DNA of 64,000 nucleotides, taken from NCBI RefSeq assembly GCF_029633865.1, contig NC_079224.1:22634404-22698403 (forward strand). The letters are read 5' to 3'. The first letter of the stretch is position 1; each line of letters starts with the position of its first letter. Both the position numbers and the translations under genes were made by a program. This DNA comes from Lampris incognitus (Eukaryota > Chordata > Actinopteri > Lampriformes > Lampridae). This document shows positions 21,354 to 34,466 of this stretch, piece by piece. The notes under the pieces are model-generated. The model saw only the letters and a list, made by a program, of their open reading frames with translations. It was not told where the DNA came from and made no database searches.

Positions 21354-24300
21354 GTGAGTGAGCTGAATTGTTATGTGATCAAATCCTGCCCTTTAGCTTA
21401 AAGAAAAAGCTTAGTTTTCACTTTCTCGTTGTTATTTATCAGCGCAAGGCGGGACAGGGCCATGTAATCCACCTACATTGAAAGGTGGTTACTTTTATCC
21501 CCAACAAGTGAGTTATAGACATGGATCACAGATCACGTATGCCTGCGATGAAGGACGTAAACCAGTGGTGGAAGGGTGGTGGGCCACAATCAAATGTCAA
21601 AATGGTGAATGGTCACATGAGCCACAGTGTATAGGTAAGTAAACTAATAACATATAATATGTCTTAAGTGAATAGGATGCAGATATGTCTTGCATTCTTA
21701 AAAGGACATTTCACCCCAAAATTAAAAACACATGTTTTTCCTCTTACCTGTATTGCTATTTCTCATTCTACAATGTTTTGGTGTAAATTGCCGAGTTTTG
21801 GAGATATTGACTGTAGAGATGGCTGCCTTTTCTCGAATACAATGGAACTGGATGGCACTTGGCTTGTGTTGCTCAAGGCCCCAAAAATATATATTTGAAA
21901 AACTCAACAGCAATGTCTTTCCAGAAATCATGACCCGGTTACTCAAGATAATCCACAGGCCTTGTTGTGATGAGTTTCATCTAGGTGTAGTTCAGTCTAA
22001 GAAAAGAGTTCCTACATAAAACTGCTCACAACAAGGTCTGTGGATTATCTTGAGTAACCAGGTCATGATTTCTGGAAAGAGACATTGCTGTTGAGTTTTT
22101 CAAATTATTTTTTTTTTAATTTTTTTTTGGGCACTTTGAGCAACACAAGCCGAGTGCCATCCACTTCCATTGTATTCAAGAGAAGGCAGACATATCTACG
22201 GCCGTTATCTCCAAATTTCGGCAACTCTCACCAAAACGATCTAGATAGATAAATAGCAGTACAGGTAAGACAAAAAACATGTATTATTCATTCTGGTGTG
22301 AACTGTCCATTTAACAAAGACAAGAACGTGCACTTTTCTATGACACCTCTTTTTACATTTTACATTACATTGTTCCATATTTGCTCTGTGGTTGATAAAA
22401 GAGCTGTTGACAAACAGACCAGTTTAGAAATTGACAATCAGTGATGATTTTTTTCCCATAAATAAATACCAATTTGGCAACACCCTCTTACCATTGTTTA
22501 CAGTGGTACAAGTGTGCACCATATAAACCCTTACCTAAATTAGCCTTCGAACTTGTATTCAATCTTGTTCCCATGCTGTTTGAATATGTTTTGATTGCAG
22601 CAAAGATATTCAAATGTTATGGTTAATTGATGTTTTCAGACCCGAAGCAGGCTGAAACAGACAGTTCAAACCTCGGCAAGGCTGAACATTGTTCTTTTAT
22701 CATCAAAAAAGTGATTTTAATTATCTGTTGATACATTTATTTATGTGTTATGTTTTTAATATTATTCATTTTGATTTGGTATGAGGCTGATGCATGAGGA
22801 TGAATGGTTTTTTTTCTTTCATGTTAGAGTCATTCTGTGAGATTAAAAGTCATGATGATCCTCCTCATTGTTGAGTGAAGACGTGTTGATAAAGGCTTTC
22901 CAAATGTTCTTTGATCTGCTTCTCACTAACTCAAGCCTCTGTTGTTTACTCTCATGTCATCTGCATTGTACAGATGTTCCCGTACATCCTCATTCACGTG
23001 ATGAGACGAGGCCCATGATTATACCAGGTAATTTGTATGATTTGTCTCTCTGTTTACATCACACCCCTCATGTGATTTTATAGTCAGCCCATGTCATTTA
23101 GTGTTTGCTGGGGTGAAGTTTGGGGAATCTGGGAAACCGTTGTACTCCTTTGTAGATGTGACTTCGTTTCAAAAGTCGTAGCACATTCTAGAGATAACAC
23201 AGATGTTGGGCTAGATTACCTGGCAGGTTAGTTCAAAATCTAGGGATAGCTAAGGGCAAACTCCACTCTGGATAGTCAGTCTGTCGGTGTTGAATTGACC
23301 AAAGTTACAGTACATTAGCAGAGTAGGATTTTGGCGCCCCATTATTTTAGATAAACATTTGGACCAGGCCTCTAATAGAGGCACCTTTGGGGGAAAAAAA
23401 CGGTTTAACTGAACGAACAGTGGAGGTATACATAAAATCTGGATTGCAGTGTCAGGCTGAGAATAGAAAATAAACTTTCACTGGTATGTCTGGGTAGCAT
23501 AGCAGTCTATTGCATTGCCTACCAAAGCGGGGATCGCCGGTTCGAATCCCTGTGTTACTTCCGGCTTAGTCGGGCGTCCCTACAGACACAACTGGCCGTG
23601 TCTGCGATGAGAAGCCGGATATGGGGATGTGTCCTGATCACTGCACTAGCGCCTCTTCTGGTCGGTCGGGGCGCCTGTTCACGGGGTAGGGGGAACTGGG
23701 GGGAATGGCGTGATCCTCCCACGCGCTATGTCCCCCTGGCGAAAATCCTCACTGTCAGGAGAAAAGAAGCAGCTGGCAACTCCACATGTATCAGAGGAGG
23801 CAAGTGGTAGTCTGCAGCTCTCCCCGGATTGGCAGAGGGGGTGGAGCAGAGATCAGGACGGCTCGAAAGACTGGGGTAATTGGACATTGGAGAGAAGAAA
23901 AAAAGGGGGGGATCCAATTAAAAAAAGAAAAGAAAACTTCCTCTAGTGACTCTACATCACCTCGCTCTGTGTGCAGTCTGGCTGTACATTGCAGGTCTGT
24001 TACTCTTATCTATTCTGTGCATTCAACACCTATTGCATGTCTGTCCATCCTGGAAGACGGATTCCTCCTCTCTTGCTCTTCCTGAGGTTACTCCCATTTT
24101 TTCTGATAATGTTTTTCTTGTGAAGTTTTTCCTCATAAGAGTCGGGGGTCTAAGAATAGGGAGTGTCAGATATTGCAGAGATTATGACGACTTTTGGGAC
24201 ATCTTTGTGAGTTTAGGCTATACAAATAAATTTAACTTGACTACTTCAGTACAGTTATCCAGATTAAAGAATGTGACGATTAACTACCAGTTAATGACGA

Positions 24301-26115
24301 TTTACTACCAATAAGCATAACGTGCTTGTTTCCAAAATGAATCCCAAAATGTCCAGAGCAAATGTGACCTGAAGCCATTTTTTGAAAAACATTCTTTATA
24401 TTTCAGTTGTAAATTGTGGACAAATCCCAACAATTTCATACGGAGTTGTGAAACGTCAAAAAATGTTCCTGGAATACCAATGTGATAATTTTCACAAACT
24501 TGTCGGCGAACCAAGAGTGACGTGTTATAATAATCGGTCATGGTCACCGACTCCCACTTGTCAAGGTAGTATGCTTTATAAGCAAGTCAGTAGGACTTTA
24601 TCTTTGTAAAGTGCACATACATATTTGTCAAAGAAGGGACCAGAGAGCAATACTAACTTTCTTTCTTATTTTCTTTTGTGCAGATGCTTTCTGTGTTGTG
24701 AACACTGCTGGCATCTATGGGGTAAAACCTCCCCATAAAGATGTATATTTAACAGAAGGCGAAGCGAAATATCTGGAATGCATTATGGTGGATTACGCCC
24801 GTAATCCTTATTATGCTATGATTCAGTGCGAAAATGGGGTACAGAGAACACAGAGGTGTAAGTACCACACTGCGCCTTACACAGCGCTACACAATAATTG
24901 ATGGGGCTTGAGATGCTCACAGGTTTTCACCATATCTAATTGCCATTGATTCATGACTCTTTGGCCGATTAGATGTCTTCAACCATATCTCATGACTTAC
25001 TGAACACTCACAGGTTCCACCAAATTGTTTGTTTAGGGATCGGCAGTTCGAATCCCCGTGTTACATCCGGCTTGCTCAGGCATCCCGACAGACACAATTG
25101 GCTGTGTCTGCAGGGTGGAAGCCGGATGTGGGTATGTGTCCTGGTCGCTGCACTAGCGCCTCCTCTGGATGGTCGGGGCGCCTGTCCAGGGGGGAGGGGG
25201 AACTGGGGTGAATAGCGTGATCCTCCCATGCGCTACGTCCCCCTGGCGAAACTCCTCACTGTCAGGTGAAAAGAAGCAGCTGGGGACTTTACATGTATCA
25301 AAGGAGGCATGTGGTAGTCTGCAGCCCTCCCCAGCTCGGCAGAGGGGGTGGAGCAGCAAATGGGAGTGCTAGGAAGAGTGGGGTAATTGGCTTGATACAA
25401 CTGGGGAGAAAAAAGGGGGGGAAATCCCCCCTAAAAAATGTGTTTGGGCAGCTTGAAGAATGGGAAATAACAGTAAGGATCTGAACCACAAAAATATGAG
25501 TTGTTAGGGTGCAGCTGATACGTTAGGTACGTGAGGACAACACAGACCTGATGCTGCAGGCGAGTAGATGCTAATTGTTTAAAACAATATCTAAATTACA
25601 GGGGAATAGAATCGATCTCCTTTTGCTTTTTAATGGGATGCAGCCTATCCAAATAAGCTCTGGTTTAGCAAGTCCCCCCCCCCCCAAAAAAAGTTTGTGC
25701 AGATACTGAATGAATTAGGCCGAGATGGCAGCAGTAGGGACTCCAGATATTCACTGACACAACATCTGATCCTCTTTAGGTTGTTCGAACTGGGACAGAC
25801 GATTGGTAAGTTTTTCATCTTACAATACGTTTTTTAAAGCAAAATAAATGTTCTTCTCTCCTCCATATCCATATATAATCTGTAACTAACAATTTTGATT
25901 AATAACACATATATGTGATGGTAATTATATCTCAAACAAATATATTTTCTGAAGACCCACAACCCAGTCTGACCGTTTTTTTTTTATTTAAAAATGACTT
26001 TTATCAGAACTTTATAAATGGGTCTAATCTGCAAAATGACTTGTCATCTCCACTGTTATTTGAAATAGAGTGATTCTGGAAGCTCTCATTTTGTGTTTAG
26101 AATCGTTGCGGTTAA
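21296..26115 (+). CDS. cfhl: gene B: short factor H-related CCP protein
   Basis: A complete model of 225 residues from seven exons: 21296-21353 (signal peptide), 21443-21634 (CCP), 22974-23027 (18-residue linker), 24407-24565 (CCP19-like), 24684-24857 (CCP20-like), 25780-25805 and 26101-26115 (tail, TAA). All splice sites are canonical and the phases join into one open frame. It should be secreted plasma-type protein; the two C-terminal CCPs match the surface/C3-fragment-binding end of factor H, while the factor I cofactor region is absent, so an FHR-like competitor or modulator is the best inference. Relative to gene A it lacks one CCP exon, both 38-residue linkers and one 18-residue linker. 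The gene sits across both 12.76-kb units, so its 3' half is duplicated in genes A and C. Confidence 0.8.
21443..21634 (+). CDS. gene B exon 2: CCP domain
   Basis: A 192-nt phase 1-1 exon (acceptor TTTATCAG, donor GTAAGT). Cysteines lie in GPCNPPTL, YACDEGRK, IKCQNGEW and PQCI, a standard sushi domain with tryptophan in GEWSHEP. Confidence 0.85.
21702..22310. mobile_element. TTAA-flanked palindromic MITE (609 bp)
   Basis: Starts AAGGACATTTCACCCC, ends GGTGTGAACTGTCCAT, and is flanked by TTAA on both sides (21,698-21,701; 22,311-22,314). The halves are long inverted repeats around a centre near 22,010. Gene A carries the sequence following the insertion next to a single TTAA near 1,448. TTAA duplication suggests piggyBac-like mobilisation, but the termini are not the usual CCC type. 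Confidence 0.75.
22974..23027 (+). CDS. gene B exon 3: 18-residue linker
   Basis: A 54-nt phase 1-1 exon (DVPVHPHSRDETRPMIIP) equivalent to the gene A linker exons. Confidence 0.75.
23490..23930 (+). mobile_element. tRNA-derived SINE containing the unit junction
   Basis: Paralogue of 10,730-11,170. Its left part matches the gene C copy (GCGATGAGAAGCCGGATATG) and its right part matches the gene A copy (GGGGGATCCAATTAAAA). It is therefore a recombinant SINE. Confidence 0.85.
23946..24260 (+). repeat. widespread teleost interspersed repeat
   Basis: Copy of 11,187-11,500 in the second unit. Confidence 0.55.
24407..24565 (+). CDS. gene B exon 4: CCP19-like
   Basis: Identical to gene A exon 11,648-11,806; phase 1-1. 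Confidence 0.85.
24684..24857 (+). CDS. gene B exon 5: CCP20-like
   Basis: Identical to gene A exon 11,925-12,098; phase 1-1. Confidence 0.85.
25021..25440 (+). mobile_element. tRNA-derived SINE
   Basis: Second-unit copy of 12,262-12,680. Confidence 0.75.
25780..25805 (+). CDS. gene B exon 6: cysteine-rich tail
   Basis: A 26-nt exon equal to 13,020-13,045. Confidence 0.65.
26101..26115 (+). CDS. gene B exon 7 and stop
   Basis: NRCG then TAA after acceptor TGTGTTTAG. The 3' UTR has AATAAA at 26,365-26,370 and further copies downstream. Confidence 0.6.
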   Translation, partial: NRCG

Positions 26116-26612
26116 AGCTGAAGCATCAGAGGCAAGCAGAAAGAAATGTCAACAAGAAGACTTGAAGTAATCCCTCCTGAAAAGTAACTGTATGCCGACC
26201 ACTTTGTCACAACTTTTACAGTTTTTAGCTCTGGGTCTTATTCATTTTGCTCACCATCACTTTAACCTATTGCAAGAGGAAGAGAACATACTTCATTCAG
26301 CACATTTGCCATGTGAATGAAATGCAACACCAACATAAGTGTAATCTCATCGAGGAAACAGTTAAATAAAGATATGATTTATGTGGCGTGAATAAAATCA
26401 TGTTGTATATTTGATGGATAGGGTTAAATAAAGGCTTCAGCATGACCCGGAACATCTATTGTGTTTTCTACGACTTCAGACAAAGCCAAGGAAAAGAGGA
26501 GAGCGTTTTCTAAATGACTAGATGTGTCATTCAATTTGAATGTTTCACCGGTAATCCACGTGAAAGTCAGTCTTGAGTTGATGGTGCATTGCAAGGCACA
26601 CCAGCGAAGTGT

Positions 26613-27460
26613 GGGGAGCGGGGCGTCCGCGAAGCGTAGCGGTCTATTCCGTTGCCTTCCAACACGGGGGTCGCCAGATCGAATCCCCGTGTTACCTCCG
26701 GACTGGTCGGGCGTCGCTACAGATACAATTGGCCGTGTCTGCGGGCGGGACGCCCTCTGTGGGTATGTGGCCTGGTTGCTGCACTAACGCCTCCTTTGGT
26801 CGGTCAGGGCACTTGTTTGGGGGGAAGGGGAACTGGGGGCGAATAGCGTGTTCTCCCTGGTGAAACTCCCCATTGTCAGGTGAAAAAGAAGTGGCTGGCG
26901 TCTCCACCTGTATCAGAGGAAGCATGTGGTAGTCTGCAGCCCTCCCCGGATCGGCAGAGAGAGTGGAGCAGCGACCAGGACGGCTCGGAAGAGTGGGGTA
27001 ATCGGCTCTGTGCATAACTGTAGTCCACTCACTTCCGGTTTCTACTGCAGCGGTCATGCCAGTGTCCTGTTTGTTGGCGTGTGCTATTGATGGCATTTTT
27101 GCCTGCAATATCTACCATGGATAGATGTCAATGACATGCACAGAATTGTAACAAACTTTCACCTGCACCTACCAGCAAACGGGGGAAAAGTTTCAAGTTG
27201 TACATATAAAGTAGCTGCAGGTGAAAGTTTGTTGACAATTCTGTGTATGTCGTTAACATTTATCCATGGTAAATCTTGCAGGCAGCACGAGAAATATGCC
27301 ACTGTCAATAGCGCATGCAAAGAAACTGGTATGACCGCTGCAGTAGAAACCGGAAGTCATTGGACTACAGTTGTGCACAGAGTCAGTTGGCCGGATACAA
27401 TTAGAGAGAAAAATTGGGAAATATCCCACAAAAAAAGATCCCACACCACTTATCACAAAG
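26613..27460 (+). mobile_element. SINE split by palindromic MITE, unit 2 copy
   Basis: Copy of 13,853-14,700; the MITE lies at 27,006-27,382. Confidence 0.75.
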
Positions 27461-29140
27461 AGTAGGGGTTCCCCGGTGTCCTGGCAAAATTCCCAACTTG
27501 GCTGTCTCCATCTGGCCACCTAATCACCCCCCCATGTAATTGACTCAGTGATTCCTCCCTCCCTCTTCACCTCAAGCTGATGTGTGAGGAGTGTTCTGGT
27601 GCAAAATGGCTGCTGTGCATCACCCGTGTGGGTGCTACATATTGGTGGTGGTTGAGGTGAGTTAACCCTTTCAATGTGAAATGCGTTGGGAGTCTAGATA
27701 AAGCACTATGTAAATATAATCCATTGTTATTATTATTATTGACCTAGTGGGCATTGGGTGGAAAGGAGAAGGAGGGAGACAGCGTGGACTGGTCCCACGT
27801 CCCTCCTAGGGCCCATTTCACACTTCCAGTCATACCTTTGGGAAATTTAGATTCCCCAGTTATTCTACCACACACGACTTTGGAGAGACATGCCACACAG
27901 CAGGAGTGGGATCGATGCCAGGCCATCCTCCTGTGGGTTAACAGTGCTGACACAACGCCAATTCTTTCCTTTTTATTGGGGTTATTTATTATTTTTATAT
28001 TCGAGTCAAGTTTATTTTCATAGACTGAACCGCAGTTAAGAGTCCCAGAGGGCTTTACACTCACACAGTAGAAAACAGGTAGATGCAGTAAACGACAGTG
28101 GACAACAAGCGATCAACATAGCTATCCTTAAACCGTCAGCTGGGATGAGGAACTTCCACATAGAAAAAAAAGTCAAAATGAAAATAAATGGGAGAAACCT
28201 CAGGAAGACCATTGAAGGAGGAATCTCTTCCAGATAGGCATGCAATAGGTGCTTAGGGGCCAATATAGTGAAAGATGTAGGACTAAAACACTTGGGATGC
28301 TTGCACCGTCCCATGCAGCATCACCAACTGACTGCCAGACAGCCCCTGCAACAACAAAAAAAACTCAATGCAGTTGATGCTATCTTCCAGAGTAACCTAC
28401 AATGGCAATACAATACGATGCAATAAAATACAATACGATGCAATGCCTGGATCACTGACAACCAATACTGAAGATGGCAAGGTCAAAAGCCAAAGTGTCT
28501 GACAATACGATTTTTTTTTAACCCCAGAGAGATGTTGTGGGAGCAAAGTGTTGGGAAAGTTAGTGAAAAAAAAATAGGAGTAAAAGAGTGAGAAAGGAGG
28601 AGATCTTTCCTGAAAGGAGAAAATGAGAGCAAGCAGAAGAGGAAGATCCGACAGAGGTGATGTGTTTCGGTGGGCAGATGGTGACCTGAGTTGTCACACT
28701 AACGAAGCCTTAATCTCACTCAACATCCCAGTGACAGTTCGGATGAAAGCAGAGGCCAGTCCCACATTTTCTCAGTTGTGGAAATGATCAGAGACGGCAC
28801 GGTGGCCCAGTGGTTAGCGCTGTTGCCTCACAGCATGAAGGTACCGAGTTTGAACCCCGGGGTTGTCCAACCTTGGGGGTTCATCCCAGGTCGTCCCCTG
28901 TGTGGAGTTTGCATGTTCTCCCCGTGTCTGCAGTGGGTTTTCTCCGGGTGCTCCGGTTTCCCCCACCATCAAAAAGACATGCAAGTTAGGGGTCTGTGCC
29001 CCTGACCGAGGCATGGCAAGATGAACTAGAGTTGGTCCCTGGGAGCTGCACGGCGGTTGCCTACTGCTCCTAGCTACACAGCTAGGATGGGTTAAATGCA
29101 CAGAAAGAATTTCCCCATGGGGATTAATAACGTAGTAAAA
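27460..29140. repeat. LINE tail, inverted fish repeat and second-family SINE, unit 2 copies
   Basis: Copies of 14,700-14,982 (at 27,460-27,742), 15,240-15,510 (at 28,000-28,270) and 16,030-16,380 (at 28,790-29,140), with the same unassigned intervals between them. Confidence 0.6.
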
Positions 29141-29259
29141 AAAATATCCAATGACGTCATCTTTAGTGAATGGTGGACCAACTGTCATCCCTGCCACTGG
29201 GTTTAATTTTAACTCCTAGTCCGTCTGTGCCAATCAATATTTCAACATCCTGAGTTCTG

Positions 29260-29924
29260 ATCCCGTCCACGGCCAGGATTAGACAGACAGACATTCCGTC
29301 CTGGCCGTGGAACAACGAGCAAACTCTTTACCCTTGAGGAAGTGCTGAGGGAGGCATGGGAGTTTGACCAGCCAGTCTACATATGTTTTGTGGACTTGGA
29401 GAAGGCTTATGACCGTGTATCCCGGGGCACTCTGTGTGTCTGTGTGTGTGTGGGGGGGGGGGGATACTGCGGGAGTATGGGGTACTGGGGAAGTTGCTAC
29501 TAGCCATCCGGTCCTTGTACAACTGCAGTGAGAGCTGTGTCCGCATTCTCAGCACAAAGTCAAACATGTTTTCAGTAGGTGTCAGACTCTGCCAAGGTTG
29601 TCCATTGTCTCCGATTCTATTTGTGATATTCATGAACAGGATCTCAAGGTGCAGCCAAGGTGAGGAGTGTCTCCATTTTGGGAACCTCAGCATTGCATCT
29701 CTACTCTTCGCAGATGATGTGGATGATGTGGTTTTGTTGGCTTCATCAGAACGCAACCTCCAGCTGGCTCTGGGGCAGTTTGCAGCCGAGGTTGCAGGGA
29801 TGAGAGTCAGCACCTCCAAGTCTGAGGCCATGGTTCTCTACTGGAAAATGGTGGATTGCTCCCTCCAGGTTGGGGATGAGTTGTTGCCTCAAGTGAAGAA
29901 GTTCAAGTATCTCGGGGTCCAGTA
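29260..29924 (+). pseudogene. LINE reverse transcriptase fragment, unit 2 copy
   Basis: Copy of 16,500-17,163. The G run at about 29,451 is one base longer, shifting the downstream frame relative to copy 1. Confidence 0.75.
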
Positions 29925-30019
29925 GCGAACCATGGGGTCTGGCAGTGGGCCTTCAACGGTGCAAAGATATTGTAATCAGCCAAATTTTGGGGGTGTTTTT
30001 TTAATATGTGAACAGCTCC

Positions 30020-30020
<1 letters not shown>

Positions 30021-30081
<61 letters not shown>

Positions 30082-30152
30082 AAGTGCAACCATCACAGCA
30101 CCACAGGTGAAAACCTCCGACACACACAGCTCACCTATATATATACACACAC

Positions 30153-30238
<86 letters not shown>
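30021..30238. repeat. paired CA microsatellites, unit 2 copy
   Basis: Tracts 30,021-30,081 (61 bp) and 30,145-30,238 (94 bp), differing in length from copy 1. Confidence 0.95.
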
Positions 30239-30239
<1 letters not shown>

Positions 30240-30691
30240 GCCAGTAACTCAGTGCCTCAAGACCCACCAAAATTAAATCCATTGGATATCAAATACCCTT
30301 TGTCTCTCTCCATACTTGGAAGACAATGAAAACACACATGACATGGCCTCTGCTTCTGGCCTACAACATCACCATGGACAGCACTAGAATGCAGCATCAT
30401 ACAACCTCTTCTTTACAAACTGACCAGACCAAATTAAAGCAATTCATGAGCAAAGAATAGAAATAACGATCAAATCAACCTTCACATGCAGAATATGCCA
30501 TGAGCAAAGTCACAATACAATCATATGTAAAATATACCAAACCTTACACCATAATATTTAGTATAGTAGGCCTAATGTTACATGAGCAAAGTGTGGTATT
30601 AACCAGCTATGAAGTGCCATGACAATATGTAAAATGAACATGCCAGCTTTGATTTGGAGTAAAATAAAATTAAGCAGCTGACTTTATTAGG

Positions 30692-31036
30692 CTACTTGAA
30701 TATAAAGTCCATCCGTCGGTCCTTCTTTGTGAAGTGGGCAATGGCAGCATCATGCAGTTTGTCCTTGGATTTAAGTTCCATCAGAAGGCCTTTTTCTGTG
30801 GACATTAGTGCCAAAGCTCCCAGTCGATCTTGTCCTGTTGTGTTTCTGGTGTGCGTCTTTATGCGCTTCAGGGCCGAGAAAGACCGCTCAATTGAAGAGG
30901 TGGATATGAGGATAGTCAACACCAGACAGGTGAAGTGATGAAGCATAGGCGAGACAAGAGGAGGAATTGGCCTTCCATTTCCAATCACTTGTTGCGTTTC
31001 CCCGAAAGCACGTCTTGAGAAGGGTAACGCTAACAA
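30692..31036 (-). pseudogene. hAT transposase C-terminal fragment, unit 2 copy
   Basis: Identical in translation to 17,927-18,271. Confidence 0.75.
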
Positions 31037-31174
31037 GCTAGCTACAACATCACTCTCGTCTCCTCCTGTAGCCGTGCTTCATCTTTAACTTGTTTCTCTA
31101 ACTAAACTAAAATTAATCACACTCATCTGATACACAGACTTAGGTTAGTGATGTTCAGTTCAACTGGTTTAAGT

Positions 31175-31446
31175 CAGGGATAGGCAACATGGTCCAGAAA
31201 GGTCCACTGTGGGGGCAGGTCTTTGTTCCAACCAAGCAGTTACACACCTGATTCTATTAGTCAACCAATAGTCTTTGCTAAGGACCTTGACTTGTAGACT
31301 CAGGTGTGTAACTGTGTAACTGTTCTATTAGTCAACCAATAGTCTTTGCTAAGGACCTTGCTTGTAGACTCAGGTGTGTAACTGTTTGGTTGGAACAAAG
31401 ACCTGCACCCACACCGGACCTTTCTGGACCATGTTGCCTTTCCCTG
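31175..31446. mobile_element. hAT-type MITE, unit 2 copy
   Basis: Copy of 18,410-18,681 with the same GTTTAAGT duplications. Confidence 0.85.
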
Positions 31447-31710
31447 GTTTAAGTGAACCAGTACATTTGGATCGCCAACGTAGAGTCGGTCAATCTCAAG
31501 TAATGACTACTCAGCAACCGCACATCTTTCTTTTATATATGAGTGAGCCCTCATCTGGATAGGTCAGGACGTCTAGAAGTCCTTGGGTGATACATTTTTG
31601 TCCCACCCACTACAACAGCAAAATATGATTGGCTGATTCACCTGTCACTTTCTAAATAAACACACAAGCATAAGGACTTGTAGCAGTCCTAACCAATTAG
31701 AGTCAGCCAG

Positions 31711-33695
31711 CTAACCCTTTCTCTGCCATGAGACAACAACAAAATCTGATTGGATAACTCGATCTCGAGCTTTCGAGTTATCAATATACCCAGCATCTCT
31801 CCTCCACACATGTCCAAGCCATCTCAATCTTGCCTCTCTTGCTTTGTCTCCAAACCGTCCAACCTGAGCAGTCCCTCTAATATAATCGTTCCTAATCCTG
31901 TTCTTCTTCGTCACTCCCAGTGAAAATCTTAGCATCTTCAACTCTGCCTCTTCCAGCTCCGCCTCCTGTCTTTTCGTCAGTGCCACTGTCTCCAAACCAT
32001 ATAACATAGTTGGTCTCACAACCATCTTGTAAACCTTCCCTTTAACTCTTGCTGGTACCCTTCTGTCACAAATCACTCCTGAAACTCTTCTCCACCCACT
32101 CCACCCTGCCTGTACTCTCTTCTTCACCTCTCTACTGCACTCCCCGTTACTTTGGACAGTTGACCCCAAGTATTTAAACTCATATGCTTTCATCACCTCC
32201 ACTCCTTGCATCTTCACCATTCCAATGCCCTCCCTCTCATTCACGCATAGGTATTCCATTTTGCTCCTACTGACTTTCATTCCTCTTCTCTCCAGTGCAT
32301 ACCTCCACCTCTCTAGGCTCTCCTTAACCTGCATCCTAATCTTGCTACAGATCACAATGTCATCCGCGAACATTATCGTCCATGAAGACTCCTGCCTTAT
32401 CTTGTCCGTCAACCTATCCATCACCATTACAAACAAGAAAGGGCTCAGAGCCGGTCCTTGATGTAATCCCACCTCCACCTTGAACCCATCTGTCATTCCA
32501 ACCGCTCACCTCACCATTGTCACACTTTCCTCATACATATCCTGCACCACTCCTACATACTTCTCTGCAACTCCCGACTTCCTCATACAATACCACACCT
32601 CCTCTCTCGGCGCCCTGTCGTATGCTTTCTCTAAATCTACAAAGACACAATGAAACTCTTTCTGGCCTTCTCTATACTTCTCAATTAACATTTTCAAAGC
32701 AAACATCGCATCTGTGGCGCTCTTTCATGGCATGAAACCATACTGCTGCTCGCTAATCATCACCTCTCCTCTTAACCTAGCTTCTATTACTCTTTCCCAT
32801 ATCTTCATGCTGTGGCTGATCAACTTTATACCTCTGTAGTTGCTACAGTTCTGCACATCGCCCTTGTTCTTGAAAATCTGTACCAGTATGCTTCTTCTCC
32901 ACTCCTCAGACATCCTCTCACTTTCCAAGATTGCGTTAAACAATCTAGTTAAAAACCCCACTGCCATCTCCCCTAAACATCTCCATGCCTCCACAGGTAT
33001 GTCATCAGGACCAACTACCTTTCCACTCTTCATCCTCTTCATAGCTGCCCTTACTTCCTCCTTGCTAATCCACTGAACTTCCTGATTCACTATCCCTACA
33101 TCATCCAACCTTCTCTCTCTCTCATTTTCTTCATTCATCAGCCCCTCAAAGTACCCCGTCCACCTTCTCACACACTCTCCTCGCTTGTCAGCACATTTCC
33201 ATCTCTATCCTTGATCGCCCTAACTTGCTGCACATCCTTTGCAGCTTGGTCCGTCTGTCTAGCCAATCGGTACAAGTCCTTTTCTCCTTCCTTAGTGTCT
33301 AACCTGTCATACAACTCAACATACGCCTTTGCCTTTGCCACCTCTCTCTTCACTTCACGCTGCATCTCCTTGTACTCCTGTCTACTTTCTTCATCTCTCA
33401 TACTATCCCACTTCTTCTTTGCCAACCTCTTCCTCTGTATAATCTGCTGTACTTCCTCATTCCACCACCAAGTCTCTTTGTCTTCCTTCCTCTGTCCTGA
33501 TGACACACCAAGTACCTTCCTAGCTGTCTCCCTCACTATTTCTGCAGTGGTTGCCCAGCCATCTGGCAACTCTTCACTACCACCAGTGCCTGTCTTAACT
33601 CCTGCCTGAACTCCACACAACAGTCTTCCTTCTTCAACTTCCATTTGATTTGTGGCTGTGTCTTCACTCGCTTCCTCTTCTTTATTTCTTGTTTT
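31711..33695 (-). pseudogene. RTE-type LINE, unit 2 copy
   Basis: Copy of 18,946-20,930. One visible substitution changes EREDIG to EREGIG in the C-terminal frame. Confidence 0.8.
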
Positions 33696-34060
33696 GCTGG
33701 ATTATGATCAGAAAAAAAAGAATATCTGAGTAATTTAAATTATTGAATTGACCAAGTGAATGTGAGTATTTTTAAAATGTTCTACTTATTTAGAAATAAC
33801 TTTGCATTTGTAAAGAAATTTGAGTGTGTGTGTGTGTGTGTGTGTGTTTTTGTGGATTTGTGTGTAAGTGTGTATGTATGTACCTGTGTGTTTCATCTGT
33901 TTGTTCACTGTGGAGAAACAGTTTCCCGTCAGTAGGAGGGTTTACTCCTCCACATCTTTCTCAACCATTGTGGGGAAATGCCCTTGACAATGATTAACAG
34001 GTCTGAAAATAAAATACACAAACCCGTGCTTCTCTGTAGATTGACTTAACTGCGACTGAG

Positions 34061-34118
34061 ATGTTCCTCAGATATCTTGGTTTGGTTCTGCTGCTTCCCT
34101 TTCCTAAGGCAGTAAATG
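34061..34118 (+). CDS. gene C exon 1: signal peptide
   Basis: Same sequence as gene B exon 1. Confidence 0.75.
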
Positions 34119-34207
34119 GTGAGTGAGCTGAATTGTTATGTGATCAAATCCTGCCCTTTAGCTTAAAGAAAAAGCTTAGTTTTCACTTTCTCGTTGTTAT
34201 TTATCAG

Positions 34208-34399
34208 CGCAAGGCGGGACAGGGCCATGTAATCCACCTACATTGAAAGGTGGTTACTTTTATCCCCAACAAGTGAGTTATAGACATGGATCACAGATCA
34301 CGTATGCCTGCGATGAAGGACGTAAACCAGTGGTGGAAGGGTGGTGGGCCACAATCAAATGTCAAAATGGTGAATGGTCACATGAGCCACAGTGTATAG
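34208..34399 (+). CDS. gene C exon 2: CCP domain
   Basis: Same sequence as gene B exon 2; intact splice sites. Confidence 0.75.
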
Positions 34400-34466
34400 G
34401 TAAGTAAACTAATAACATATAATATGTCTTAAGTGAATAGGATGCAGATATGTCTTGCATTCTTAA

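Larger units (their letters stand above)
10941..23699. repeat. 12.76-kb tandem segmental duplication, copy 1
   Basis: Near-identical to 23,700-36,465 (offset 12,759-12,765). It holds the 3' end of gene A, intergenic transposons and the 5' part of gene B. Differences seen are mainly microsatellite and homopolymer lengths and isolated substitutions (for example near 19,466). Confidence 0.9.
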
